From Methanosaeta sp. PtaU1.Bin112 (lineage in GTDB: Archaea > Halobacteriota > Methanosarcinia > Methanotrichales > Methanotrichaceae), in NCBI GenBank assembly GCA_002067705.1, contig MVRL01000168.1:1-40789 (forward strand): a DNA stretch of 40,789 nt, read 5' to 3'. Position 1 is the first letter of the stretch. Each line of letters begins with the position of its first letter. Below, one piece after another: positions 9,442 to 18,471 of the stretch. The notes under the pieces were generated by a model. The model saw only the letters and a list, made by a program, of their open reading frames with translations, made no database searches and was not told the origin of the DNA. Made by a program: the position numbers and the translations under genes.

Positions 9442-10311
9442 ATGGGGCGCTATGATCACCGAAAGCATGCCGGCAATGCCGGCGATGTCTGGAAGCACCT
9501 CCTCCTGCTGGAGGCGGCAAATTGGCTCTTAGCCTCCGGCAGCAGTCTGACCTATGCAGAAAGCCATGCAGCCCGGCCCGAATACATCCTGAATGCACCC
9601 GGCGAATGGCAGGGAGGAATAGGCAGAATCTGGCCTCTTCTGCCATGCCTTGCCGATTTTTGCTATTTTGATATCCTGAAGATTTTGAATCAAGCCGGTC
9701 TTCATCCTGCCATGAACGGGAGGCAGGCTGCCATGTCCGGCTCAGACAAAGCCTCGGAAACGGTGTCAATTCCAGCAATTTATCCAATAATATATCCAGG
9801 GTCCGCTCGCCTCATCTATGAGCTGGCGAAAAAAAGGCGATCGAGTCTGCAAGCTGATGTCTGGGACAATGACGCAGCTGTGGCCGACGCCTGGAAGAGC
9901 TTCTTTAATTCTTCCTGTCCAGCCTGCTCATCTGATCCGAAAGGAATTGTCTTTCACCGGGGAGACGGATTTGCGGGAGTGATGGCACACCTGGACAGGT
10001 CTGCTCCTGGACTTCTGTTCATCGATCCTCCTTACGTCGATCCAGGAGAGATCCCCCTGGCAGAAGAGCTTCTGCAGACCGCCCGAGACCGGGGATGGAT
10101 TGTGATGTGGTGGTACATGATGGACGTGTTGACCGCGCCGGATAACTTGCAGACCTTTGAATTGCTCTTTTCAGAGACTGGACTGGACTGCGGAAGATGG
10201 GCCGGTGCTGTCGTGGCCCTGACAGGCAAAAGAGATGAGCGGCTTGACGGTCTCATCAGCCATCTGCACCGAAGAAGGGAGGCTTTCATCAGAATACTTA
10301 AATTGGAATAA
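9442..10311 (+). CDS. rlmJ: RlmJ-like 23S rRNA adenine N6-methyltransferase
   Basis: This 289-residue protein resembles RlmJ (YhiR), which methylates A2030 of bacterial 23S rRNA using S-adenosylmethionine. The start MGRYDHRKHAGNAGDVWKH matches the family's N-terminal 'YRH..HAGN.ADVLKH' signature, so the longer frame beginning at 9352 is rejected. Further matches are a 'GEWQGGIGRIW' segment, 'YPGSARLIYEL', and motif IV as IDPPY at residues 194-198. The usual 'DTHAG' glycine-rich motif I is altered to ESHAA, which may weaken or change cofactor binding. RlmJ is a bacterial family, so an archaeal copy is unexpected. It is 13 bases upstream of the Kef-type antiporter and probably co-transcribed with it. 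Confidence 0.75.
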   Translation: MGRYDHRKHAGNAGDVWKHLLLLEAANWLLASGSSLTYAESHAARPEYILNAPGEWQGGIGRIWPLLPCLADFCYFDILKILNQAGLHPAMNGRQAAMSGSDKASETVSIPAIYPIIYPGSARLIYELAKKRRSSLQADVWDNDAAVADAWKSFFNSSCPACSSDPKGIVFHRGDGFAGVMAHLDRSAPGLLFIDPPYVDPGEIPLAEELLQTARDRGWIVMWWYMMDVLTAPDNLQTFELLFSETGLDCGRWAGAVVALTGKRDERLDGLISHLHRRREAFIRILKLE

Positions 10312-10324
10312 TCCAAACCTACAA

Positions 10325-12301
10325 ATGATGGAGATAGCGCTGCTCAAAGATATCGTTGTCATATTCGCGCTCTCGGTGGCGGTGCTCCTGATATTTCACA
10401 GGCTGCGGGCACCGACAATAGTGGGCTTCCTGCTTACCGGTATACTGGCCGGCCCCAAAGGTTTGGGTCTGATTAGCGCATCGGAGCAGGTGTCCGTTCT
10501 TGCGGAGATCGGCGTGGTCCTCCTTCTCTTCTCTGTGGGAATGGAGATATCCCTCAAGGACCTCCTGAAGATCAAGAAATATGTCCTTGCGGGCGGATCG
10601 CTCCAGGTTGCTCTCACCATCCTGGCGGTCTACGCAATCTTATCCAGGATGCAGATTCCTTCGGGCGAGGCCCTGATTTTTGGCTTTCTCATCTCTTTGA
10701 GCAGCACGGCGATAGTCCTTCGCATCATCCAAAAAAAAGAGCAATTCGATAGCATCTATGGCCGCACGACACTGAGCATACTGATCTTTCAAGATCTTGC
10801 CGTCGTTCCCATGATGCTGATTGTGCCGCTCCTTCCCGGCGCAGTCCAGACCACGCAGCAATCACCCTGGCCGATCGTAGCTAAGGTATTGATCCTGATC
10901 GTGCTGGTGATAGTGAGCGCCAAGTGGGTCGTGCCCAAAATACTCTATCACATCGCCAAGACGGGAGACAGAGAGCTGTTTCTCCTCAGCATAGTGGCCA
11001 TCTGTCTGAGCGTCGCCTGGATAAGCTCTCTGGCCGGGCTATCGCTGGGCCTGGGCGCTTTCTTTGCCGGTCTGATAATATCCGAGTCGCCCTACAGCCA
11101 CCAGGCATTCGGCAACGTCATGCCCCTCAGGGACGCTTTTACCAGCTTCTTCTTCATCTCCATAGGCATGCTCCTTGACCTTGATTATCTGCTGGCAAAT
11201 CCGATCTACATAATCCTGGCGGGGGCAGCCGTTATGGCCCTCAAGGCGGTGATCGCCGGCCTGTCGGTCTCCCTTCTGGGCCTGCCTCTGCGCATAAGTG
11301 TGCTTGTGGGGCTGGCTTTAAGTCAGATAGGCGAATTTTCGTTCATACTGTCTAAAACAGGCTTTGACAGCGGCATCATCTCAACGGATGCATATCAGCT
11401 TTTTCTTGATGTCGCTGTGCTTACAATGGGCGCTACATCCATCCTCATGGCAGTATCACCAAGAGTGGCAGACGGCTTTTTAAGGCTTCCCATCCCGCAT
11501 AGATTGAAAAATGGAAGACTGCCTATCGCAGCGGCAAAAGATCCTCAATGGAAAGATCACCTGGTGATCATCGGCTATGGCATAAATGGCAGAAACGTCG
11601 CCCTTTCCGCTCGAATGGAGGGGATAGCCTTTGTCATTGTGGAAATGGACCCAGAGATTGTCGCGGAGGAGGAGAAGAAAGGAGAGCCCATCCACTTCGG
11701 AGATGCCTCTCAGGAAGCAGTATTGCGATATGTAGGCATCAGGAGCGCGAGAGTGGCAGCGATCGCCATATCCGATCCGGCAGCGACCCGAAGGATAACG
11801 GAGCTGGCAAGAAGGATGAACCCGGATCTGTTCATTATAGTCAGAACTCGTTACCTGGAGGAGATGGCCCCCCTTAAGAAATTGGGGGCGGACGAGGTCA
11901 TCCCTGAGGAATTCGAGACCTCCATGGAGATATTTGCCAGAGTGCTGGATCGATATGATGTCCCCAGAGAAAAGATCGAGCAGTACATAGATCAGATCAG
12001 GCTGGAAGGTTACGAGATGTTTCGCAGCCTCTCCCGGGAGCCATACTGCAATGCCAATTTGAGCATGCAAAGCGATGTTATCCGCTCCTTTAAGGTCCGG
12101 GTCGGGTCTCAAGCTGAAGGGAGAATGGTGGCTGAGATAAACGAGGAAGAAAAAGACATCCAACTCTTGGCCATTCATAGAGACCTGCAAACAATAGCCA
12201 ATCCGGATGGAAAGATGCTGCTGCAAGCAGACGATATTGTAGTTCTGATGGGCCCGGATGAGAAGATGGAGCTGATTGCCCGCAGGTTCTTTATCTCCTG
12301 A
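10325..12301 (+). CDS. Kef-type K+/H+ antiporter with RCK domains
   Basis: This is a monovalent cation:proton antiporter-2 (CPA2) protein of 658 residues. The N-terminal 380-390 residues form about twelve membrane helices with family landmarks such as 'R.P.IVGFLLTGILAGP', 'GVVLLLFSVGMEIS', 'SSTAIVLRI' and 'LGLGAFFAGLIISES'. A TrkA-N/RCK Rossmann domain starts near residue 410 (LVIIGYGINGRNVALSA), followed by a TrkA-C domain at roughly 570-657. This architecture matches KefB/KefC-type transporters gated by nucleotide or ligand. Two adjacent ATG codons (10325 and 10328) can start it; longer frames upstream are overlap artefacts with the preceding gene. It is followed by a two-RCK potassium channel, making a potassium homeostasis pair. 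Confidence 0.92.
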   Translation: MMEIALLKDIVVIFALSVAVLLIFHRLRAPTIVGFLLTGILAGPKGLGLISASEQVSVLAEIGVVLLLFSVGMEISLKDLLKIKKYVLAGGSLQVALTILAVYAILSRMQIPSGEALIFGFLISLSSTAIVLRIIQKKEQFDSIYGRTTLSILIFQDLAVVPMMLIVPLLPGAVQTTQQSPWPIVAKVLILIVLVIVSAKWVVPKILYHIAKTGDRELFLLSIVAICLSVAWISSLAGLSLGLGAFFAGLIISESPYSHQAFGNVMPLRDAFTSFFFISIGMLLDLDYLLANPIYIILAGAAVMALKAVIAGLSVSLLGLPLRISVLVGLALSQIGEFSFILSKTGFDSGIISTDAYQLFLDVAVLTMGATSILMAVSPRVADGFLRLPIPHRLKNGRLPIAAAKDPQWKDHLVIIGYGINGRNVALSARMEGIAFVIVEMDPEIVAEEEKKGEPIHFGDASQEAVLRYVGIRSARVAAIAISDPAATRRITELARRMNPDLFIIVRTRYLEEMAPLKKLGADEVIPEEFETSMEIFARVLDRYDVPREKIEQYIDQIRLEGYEMFRSLSREPYCNANLSMQSDVIRSFKVRVGSQAEGRMVAEINEEEKDIQLLAIHRDLQTIANPDGKMLLQADDIVVLMGPDEKMELIARRFFIS

Positions 12302-12394
12302 TCATTATCTCGAATTAACCGTTAAGTTTATCCCTTTTCTTGCAGACTTATCCATACAAGGGGATCACTACTGCGCAAAGAACATCGCATCATA

Positions 12395-14056
12395 TTGGTA
12401 TTGCTGCTCTTTTTGCTGATCTATAGCCTCATTTTTATGGCAGTGATGAGCCTTGAGGGCCAATCCCGGAATGTGGATATTGGTACCGCCATCTACTGGG
12501 TAGTGGTGACCATGACCACCCTGGGATATGGAGATATAGTCTTTAAGACCCCAATAGGATACCTATTTACTATCATCGTATCCCTCTCTGGAATTGCTAT
12601 TCTCTGGGCGGTGGTGGTACCCTTGGGAATAACTCCCAACCTGGAGCTCATAATCCGGGCCGTTCCTTCTTCCGCTCCTCTGAAGATGCGGGGCCATATA
12701 ATCATCTCCGGATACAATCCCATTGTGGATACACTGGCAGAGAGATTTGCACTGCTGAATATGCCATTCTTGATAATCGAGCGGTCCGAGAGCGTGGCCA
12801 GGAGCATCTACAAGGATTATCCTGTCGTATGGGGAGATCCATCCCGGATAGAGGTACAGAAAAGGGCGAGCATCAGCTCAGCCCGTCTCTTCATAGCCAA
12901 CGAAAGCGACGAGCTGAACGCGGAGGTCATACTGACGCTGCGAGAGATCTCGGATATTGAGATCATTGCTCTGGTAGACGATCTGGCAAGATCCAGATTC
13001 CTGAGGTATGCAGGAGCCTCTCGCATAATCTCGCCCAAAAACCTGCTCGGAACGTTCATCGCCCAGATCACCTCTCTGCCCATGAGAAATGTGTTTCCGG
13101 GCTCAATCCGGCTATTTGGCGATCTTCTCCTGGTGGAGCTGCCCATCTATCCGGGAGCGGAGCTGATCGGAGAGAAGCTGGAGGAGATCGGCATAAATGG
13201 ATCAGGTGCAGGCATTGTGGGAATCTGGCAGAGAGGGGTCTTTCATCCCACCCCCGGGCCAGATGAGACCGTGCAATCCAATTCGGTGCTGATGGCAGTG
13301 GGAAACGTCGAACAGCTGTCCGCCATCAGAGATCTAACTCTTGGTACTCGCAGAGAGGGGGCCCAATTAATCCTGGGATACGGGGATGTAGGAAGGCAGG
13401 TGGCAACTGTGCTGTCAGATTGTGGGACCACTCCAACTATCCTGGACACCCGGGATCTGTCTGAAATCGGCTTTCCTCATATCATTGGAAATGCGACCGC
13501 AGAGGCTGACCTCCTGCAAGCAGGAATCAAGGAAGCGGTTGGTGTCTTAATCATGCTCAATCAGGATTCGGATGCCATCTATGCCACTCTTCTTGCCAAG
13601 AACCTCAATTCCCAGGCTTTTGTAGTGGTGCGAGCCAATAGCCTGCGGTCTGCCGAGAATATCTATCGGGCAGGGGCCGATTATGTAGCATCGCTACCTA
13701 TCGCAGCCAGTCACATGCTCGCCAGGATCGTTCAGGGAGATGAAGGGGAGCTGGACCTGCTCTACGAGGACCTGGAACTGAAGATATTTCATGTAAGAAA
13801 GAGGTCCAAAATGACAGGAAAAACTCTCGCGGAACTTGATCTGCCGGAGAGGTTCGGCTGTAGGGTTGTGGCTTTAGAGCGGATGGGCCGGGCTACAGCA
13901 TTGCCGGACAGGGAGACCGTGATAGAAAGCGGCGATACTCTGGCATTGATAGGAAGTCCGAAGGATATTGAGGCCTTCAGCCGAAAATATGATAAAATGA
14001 ATAGCCTGGAGACTCTAGTGAAAAATCTGACGCGAAAAGGCAAGACAATGACATAG
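12395..14056 (+). CDS. Potassium channel with two RCK (TrkA-N/TrkA-C) units
   Basis: This is a two-helix potassium channel subunit. The pore loop carries the canonical selectivity filter TLGYGD (residues 42-47), between helix M1 (residues 2-18) and helix M2 (residues 55-75). It is followed by a first RCK domain from about residue 96 (GHIIISGYNPIVDTLAERF) and a second from about 325 (LILGYGDVGRQVATVL), then a TrkA-C end. This layout matches archaeal MthK/Kch-like channels with tandem cytosolic gating rings. The start is uncertain. TTG at 12395 leaves almost no residues before M1, while the frame is open upstream and encodes a basic LRKEHR stretch from CTG 12371, preceded by AGGGGA. The gene is 93 bases after the antiporter. 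Confidence 0.9.
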   Translation: MVLLLFLLIYSLIFMAVMSLEGQSRNVDIGTAIYWVVVTMTTLGYGDIVFKTPIGYLFTIIVSLSGIAILWAVVVPLGITPNLELIIRAVPSSAPLKMRGHIIISGYNPIVDTLAERFALLNMPFLIIERSESVARSIYKDYPVVWGDPSRIEVQKRASISSARLFIANESDELNAEVILTLREISDIEIIALVDDLARSRFLRYAGASRIISPKNLLGTFIAQITSLPMRNVFPGSIRLFGDLLLVELPIYPGAELIGEKLEEIGINGSGAGIVGIWQRGVFHPTPGPDETVQSNSVLMAVGNVEQLSAIRDLTLGTRREGAQLILGYGDVGRQVATVLSDCGTTPTILDTRDLSEIGFPHIIGNATAEADLLQAGIKEAVGVLIMLNQDSDAIYATLLAKNLNSQAFVVVRANSLRSAENIYRAGADYVASLPIAASHMLARIVQGDEGELDLLYEDLELKIFHVRKRSKMTGKTLAELDLPERFGCRVVALERMGRATALPDRETVIESGDTLALIGSPKDIEAFSRKYDKMNSLETLVKNLTRKGKTMT

Positions 14057-14132
14057 TGATCACACTTGGCGGCCATACAATCCCCAAACCGTAAAGCGTT
14101 CCCGATCTTCAGCAGGTTGATCCAGGGAAATA

Positions 14133-14163
14133 CTTATATTTTTTTGATCGCAAAAGGATAATT
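14133..14163 (+). promoter_or_regulatory. TATA-like promoter of the NosD-like gene
   Basis: CTTATATTTTTTT at about 14133-14145 is a good archaeal TATA candidate. It would start transcription close to the ATG at 14164. AAGGAT at 14155-14160 could alternatively serve as a weak ribosome binding site. Confidence 0.4.
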
Positions 14164-15648
14164 ATGCCATCAATAACCCATCTGACAATTGTCTTTTTCC
14201 TGATTGTCTCCCTTGCCCTATCCCAGGAATCGGTCATCACTGTAGGACCGAAAGGCTGCGATTTCTACCGGATCGATGTCGCTATCGATTCAGCCGGTCC
14301 AGGTGATACGATCGAGGTGCATAGCGGAGAGTACTATGTCAATTTGAATATAACCACACCCCTTTTGACACTTCAGGGCAAGGACACAGGAAACGGCAGG
14401 CCGGTTCTCAGAGCCGGAAGCTCCACAGCCGATATCGAAAATAGAGGCATCGGCATGACCGAGATGACGGTGAAGACGGGTGGCACGGCTATAGCCATCC
14501 GGGAATTCGGCTGCAAGGTTGACGGCTTTGACATAACAGGAATCATCCGGCCTATTCCCTATGGTTCAGGCGAGCATAATGACCTCATAGGCGATGCGGG
14601 CATCAGAGTCTACTCAGATGGAAATACCATCTCCAACAATACGTTTTTCGGAAATGAGCTGACCGCCATAGGCCTGTGGAATTGCAGCAACAACAGGATC
14701 ATCAACAACACCATAAAAGACATCCCCTTCGGCTATGCTATAGAGCTGTACAACTCAAACGGAACCGTCATCGAGGGCAACCAGATCCTCCACAACGACT
14801 GGGGAATCGAGATGCAAAGAAGTGACTCAAATGTGATTGAAGGCAATGAGATAAGAGATAGCATAAACGATGCCATAAGAGCCATGAAATGCAACTATAC
14901 CATAATTTCCGGCAACTTCATCACAGGCAGCGGATGGGAGAGCGAGTATGAGGGCAATGGAAAAGGGATATCATTAATGGGATCCATGAGCGCGATCACC
15001 CGCAACCTCATAGAGCGGAACAGAGATGACGGCATCCACATCGAGAGCATCTTCTGGAACAACTATCCAGCAGACGTCTCCTATGATAATCTAATTCACA
15101 AAAACAAGATCAGGCACAATGGCAAAGATGGCATCTCTCTCTTAAAGAGCTGGGATAATCAGCTATGGAATAACAACATAACTGCAAATCACGGCAATGG
15201 CATAGTCTTAACTTTTAGCAACAACAATACGCTAGAGGAAAGCAACACCAGCGAAAATCTGCGCGGCATATTCCTCTACCAATCCAACTATACGAAGATT
15301 GCCAATTCCACCATTACAGATGAATCAAGAGGCGGCATAGTTCTCGATCAATACTGCACTGGAAACACTCTGGCCTTAAATATGGTCTCCAATAGCACGG
15401 AAGGGATCAACATCTCAGGCGGCTCTTCCGGAAATGCGATATTCGGCAATAATCTCTCCTCAAATGCTCAGCCTGCCTGGGATTTTTCCGGCAACTCCTG
15501 GGATAGGGACGGCAGAGGCAACTTCTACGGCCAGAGGAATTGCAGGGACAAAGACAGCGATGGCATCTGCGACCTGCCTTACCTGATTGCAGGAGGAGCC
15601 AGCATCGATCGTTATCCTCTGGCAAGCTGGACGAGAATGCATGAATGA
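14164..15648 (+). CDS. Secreted right-handed beta-helix (NosD/PbH1) protein
   Basis: This 494-residue exported protein has a cleavable signal (hydrophobic residues 8-21, cleavage near SLALSQES). The body is a series of parallel-beta-helix (PbH1) repeats, visible as recurring 'N.I.NN.I....GI.L..S..N.I..N' units from about residue 80 to 450. This is as in the periplasmic copper-related NosD family and archaeal surface proteins. The tail has an Asp-rich DKDSDGICDLPY segment that looks like a calcium-binding loop and is common in archaeal NosD-like proteins. Its stop overlaps the next gene's start by eight bases, so translation is coupled to a CoA-transferase. That partnership is functionally puzzling. 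A surface or S-layer-associated carbohydrate role is plausible; a NosD role in nitrous oxide respiration is not supported. Confidence 0.85.
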   Translation: MPSITHLTIVFFLIVSLALSQESVITVGPKGCDFYRIDVAIDSAGPGDTIEVHSGEYYVNLNITTPLLTLQGKDTGNGRPVLRAGSSTADIENRGIGMTEMTVKTGGTAIAIREFGCKVDGFDITGIIRPIPYGSGEHNDLIGDAGIRVYSDGNTISNNTFFGNELTAIGLWNCSNNRIINNTIKDIPFGYAIELYNSNGTVIEGNQILHNDWGIEMQRSDSNVIEGNEIRDSINDAIRAMKCNYTIISGNFITGSGWESEYEGNGKGISLMGSMSAITRNLIERNRDDGIHIESIFWNNYPADVSYDNLIHKNKIRHNGKDGISLLKSWDNQLWNNNITANHGNGIVLTFSNNNTLEESNTSENLRGIFLYQSNYTKIANSTITDESRGGIVLDQYCTGNTLALNMVSNSTEGINISGGSSGNAIFGNNLSSNAQPAWDFSGNSWDRDGRGNFYGQRNCRDKDSDGICDLPYLIAGGASIDRYPLASWTRMHE

Positions 15649-17551
15649 AAGGATAGCAGCAGAAATAAAGAGCAAATGGCCCAGCAAGTTCTACGATCAG
15701 GAACGCTTCGTCTTCCAGAACATCCGGCCCGGTGACCGTATATTTGTGGGCACAGGATGCGGCGAGCCTCAGTACCTGGTCAGCTCTCTGCTGGATTTCG
15801 TTCAGAGACAGCCCAAGGCCTTCATGGATGCCGAGGTGATAAACATAGTCACCCTGGGCGTTGCTGCTTATACTGACGAGAAGTTCAGAGATAACTTCCG
15901 GCTCAACTCCTTCTTTATAGGAGACAACACCCGAAAGGCAGTAAACCGGTGCAGCGCCGATTACACGCCGGTCTTCCTCTCCCAGCTGCCGGAGCTAATT
16001 CGATCGGAGAGGATAGCTGTCGATGTGGCCCTCATTCAGACCACGCTGCCAGACAAGGACGGCAACATGAACCTGGGGGTGAGCGTGGACATCGTCCGGG
16101 CGGCCATCGATAAAGCCAGTATTGTGATTGCTCAGCCCAACTCGTTTATGCCTGCCGTCGATGGAGATGGCTGGATCGGCATGGATGATGTCGACTACAT
16201 CATAGCCAAGGATGAGCCCCTACTGGAGTATATTGAGGATGTCCCCAGAAAGATTGCTCAGGAGATTGGAAGATATGTATCCACCATTGTGCCAGACGGA
16301 TCGACCATTCAGGTAGGATATGGCAGCATTCCCAATGCAGTGGTCAGCAGCTTGCAGGGGAAAAAGCATCTTGGAGTGCACACAGAGCTGCTAAATGACG
16401 GCATCGCGTCTCTTATTGATAACGAAGTTGTGGACAACAGCCAAAAAAGCATCAATCCCGGCAAGAGCATCGCCACCTTCTGTATGGGTCGCCGCCGAAC
16501 CTTTGAATTTTTAAGGGATAATAGCCGCATAGAGTTCCGCACAATCGACTACACCAATAATCCACTGATCATTGCTCAGAACAGCAAGATGACGGCCATC
16601 AACAGCGCTCTCGAGGTGGATCTCACCGGGCAGGTCTCCGCTGAATCCTTGGGGCATATATTTTATAGCGGCGTGGGAGGCCAGGCGGATTTCATGCGTG
16701 GCGCTTCTCTTGCGCCGGGCGGAAAGAGCATCATCGCCCTGCCCTCTACAGCACGAAAATTCGGGCAGGATGTATCTGCAAGAGGACCGGTGGTATCCAG
16801 GATAGTGCCGTTTCTCAGCGAGGGGGGGGCAGTCACCTTAACCAGGGGCGATGTTCATTATGTTGTAACTGAATACGGCATCGCCTATCTGCATGGCAAG
16901 AGCATTCGGCAGAGGGCTATGGCTCTGATCACCATCGCCCACCCCAACTTCCGTCTGTGGCTGATAGAGGAGGCAAGGAGGCTGCATCTTATCTATCCGG
17001 ATCAGGCATTCATTCCCGGCATAAAAGGCGAGTATCCTGCCGATCTTGAGGTCATGAAGACGACCAGCAAAGGCCTGAAGCTTCTCTTAAGGCCGGTCAA
17101 GATCAGCGACGAGCCGATGCTCAAGGATTTCTTCTATTCGCTCTCAGATGAGAGCATGTACCAGAGATTCATCTCAGCCAGGCGGGATATTCCTCATGAG
17201 CTGCTCCAGCAGTTTGCAGTCGTGGATTACTTCCATAAGATGATACTGGTTGCAGTAATTGTCGACGATGGCAAGGAGTCGATCTGCGGGCTGGGCCAGT
17301 ACGGCCTGAACAGCGACACGTACACCGCAGATGTGGCCCTGGTAGTGAGAGACGATTGCCAGAAGAAGGGGGTAGCAGGCGAGCTGCTCAGCTATCTGAC
17401 ATACCTTGCCAAGAGGCAGGGGATCCTGGGCTTCACTGCCGAGGTTCTGGTCGGCAACGACCCTGTCTTTCGGCTCTTCAGGAAGATGGGATTTGACGTG
17501 AGCCGGAAGAGCGCGGAAGGGGTTTATGAGATGCTGGCGATGTTCAGATGA
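15641..17551 (+). CDS. Acetyl-CoA hydrolase/4-hydroxybutyrate CoA-transferase fused to a GNAT domain
   Basis: This is a 636-residue two-domain protein. Residues 1 to about 465 form a class I CoA-transferase/acetyl-CoA hydrolase. It has the HTEL segment holding the presumed catalytic Glu249, the CoA-binding loop SGVGGQADF (343-351), and a C-terminal 'VVTEYGIAYLHGKSIRQRA' signature. Residues about 478-636 form a GNAT acetyltransferase domain with the acetyl-CoA loop CQKKGVAGELL (573-583). The transferase would exchange CoA between acetyl-CoA and an organic acid such as 4-hydroxybutyrate or acetate; the GNAT part could use acetyl-CoA to modify a protein. The ATG at 15641 overlaps the beta-helix gene's stop and is preferred over an upstream start inside that gene. 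The physiological acid is unknown. Confidence 0.9.
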   Translation: MNERIAAEIKSKWPSKFYDQERFVFQNIRPGDRIFVGTGCGEPQYLVSSLLDFVQRQPKAFMDAEVINIVTLGVAAYTDEKFRDNFRLNSFFIGDNTRKAVNRCSADYTPVFLSQLPELIRSERIAVDVALIQTTLPDKDGNMNLGVSVDIVRAAIDKASIVIAQPNSFMPAVDGDGWIGMDDVDYIIAKDEPLLEYIEDVPRKIAQEIGRYVSTIVPDGSTIQVGYGSIPNAVVSSLQGKKHLGVHTELLNDGIASLIDNEVVDNSQKSINPGKSIATFCMGRRRTFEFLRDNSRIEFRTIDYTNNPLIIAQNSKMTAINSALEVDLTGQVSAESLGHIFYSGVGGQADFMRGASLAPGGKSIIALPSTARKFGQDVSARGPVVSRIVPFLSEGGAVTLTRGDVHYVVTEYGIAYLHGKSIRQRAMALITIAHPNFRLWLIEEARRLHLIYPDQAFIPGIKGEYPADLEVMKTTSKGLKLLLRPVKISDEPMLKDFFYSLSDESMYQRFISARRDIPHELLQQFAVVDYFHKMILVAVIVDDGKESICGLGQYGLNSDTYTADVALVVRDDCQKKGVAGELLSYLTYLAKRQGILGFTAEVLVGNDPVFRLFRKMGFDVSRKSAEGVYEMLAMFR

Positions 17552-17697
17552 GGGATAAGGGCTTCAGACAAGGGATAAAGAAAGCTTTTGAACACTGCAC
17601 CGTGACTTGGAGCAATCAGGTGAAGTACTTCGTGCTCTATCACAAATTTACCAATGTCCCTCGGCAGTTCCAGCAGCTCAGGGTTTAGGGTGAGCAT
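17524..17697 (-). pseudogene. Remnant of a YgjP-like (M48/WLM-type) metallopeptidase
   Basis: A 57-codon frame on the minus strand encodes LTLNPELLELP, followed by the zinc-protease helix FVIEHEVLHLIAPSHG (HExxH with a third His). This is the signature of the YgjP-like metallopeptidases. The first hundred or so residues of the family are missing, and an in-frame stop lies just upstream. YgjP-like genes commonly accompany type I restriction genes, and this piece directly follows a broken hsdR. It overlaps the end of the CoA-transferase gene by 28 bases. The visible catalytic motif is intact, but the truncation argues against function. Confidence 0.6.
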
Positions 17698-18119
17698 AGT
17701 CCCAGACTTAACCGATTCAGAAGGTCTTCAGCCAGACCTTCGAAACGTTCCAGAGATTCCTCTGTGGTGATGAGAAAGACGGCATCGGCCCGGTTGGTAA
17801 AAGCCGCACCCGGGTGGCTCCATTCGTCGGTCACATGGAAGATGTTATTATCGGGATGATGAAAGTCTATGAGCTGCACGTTTCTCTCCCGGTTCTCCTC
17901 GGGCCGCCTGGCGTCTACCACTCCTGGGTTTAGCTTTTGCATCTGGGCTGTCAGGATGTCTGAGAAGTAGAGGCCGGCATCGTCGCCCCGCAGGCGCAGA
18001 GCTTCCTGCGGATTCACATATCTCCAGTCGATCTGCCCGGCATAGCGAAGCATGGGATTCTGGACGGAGGAACGCTCACTTAATTTTTTCACTTCTTTTC
18101 CGATTGTCAACGATAGCAC
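17685..18119 (-). pseudogene. Truncated type I restriction enzyme R subunit (HsdR) N-terminal remnant
   Basis: The 144-codon frame reads ERSSVQNPMLRYAGQIDWRY, then an 'EALRLRG' segment and 'LNPGVVD'. After an abrupt jump it continues RERNVQLIDF, then NIFHVTDEW and RADAVFLI. This order is that of the N-terminal nuclease region of type I HsdR proteins, which are normally about 1000 residues. From my knowledge of the family, several dozen residues between 'NPGVVD' and 'RERNV' are missing. Everything after 'ADAVFLI', including the nuclease core and all helicase motifs, is also gone. The gene is therefore dead. It lies between the hsdS and YgjP-like remnants in the normal operon order. Confidence 0.75.
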
Positions 18120-18432
18120 TTTCTTGAATATGATAATAGTTTAGCTGTTTCCTGGAGATAATGGCAGGTGCTTGATGCCGAGTGCTTGAGCGCCGCCCTC
18201 TTTGCCGGAAAAATCCCTGGGTGTCGATCGTCCATCGGCTCCCCCGGCAGGCGGGCCTCGTTTTCCAGGCGGCGATCTTGGATTCGCAGGCTTTTAGGAT
18301 GATTGTGATATCCTGTTGTTCGGAAAACTGAGGCAACGGAATTGAAAATCCTTTCAATTTGGTGGCATTAATATTCGATTGACTGACACCACGAGATGCA
18401 ATCGTTCTTAGCCGTTCTTGGATCGGCCTGCG
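18076..18432 (-). pseudogene. Frameshifted remnant of a type I specificity subunit (HsdS), C-terminal part
   Basis: After an in-frame stop at 18433-18435 the frame encodes LRTIASRGVSQSNINATKL, then IPLPQFSEQQDI and CESKIAA. This is the hallmark 'ASG..Q.NI....L....IPLPPL.EQ..I...L......KIA.LE' end of a target-recognition half in HsdS proteins. Just after KIAA the true continuation (LENEARL) appears in the next frame, so a single base has been lost. The rest is not HsdS-like. In another frame immediately upstream (about 18400-18465) RLGEFVTQADPRT resembles the first strand of an HsdS recognition domain, but this part is weak. Upstream lies the hsdM start. Confidence 0.7.
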
Positions 18433-18471
18433 TCACGAACTCGCCCAGGCGGCCGTCAGTGCCGTGGTTCC

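Noticed and set aside
11480-12226. A 248-codon minus-strand frame opposite the Kef-type antiporter
   Set aside because: It is antisense to RCK-domain coding sequence with clear motifs on the plus strand, and has no recognisable domain or start signal.
14164-15648. A nitrous oxide reductase accessory (NosD) role
   Set aside because: Only the generic beta-helix repeats are shared; no nosZ, nosF or nosY genes are nearby and methanogens do not respire nitrous oxide.
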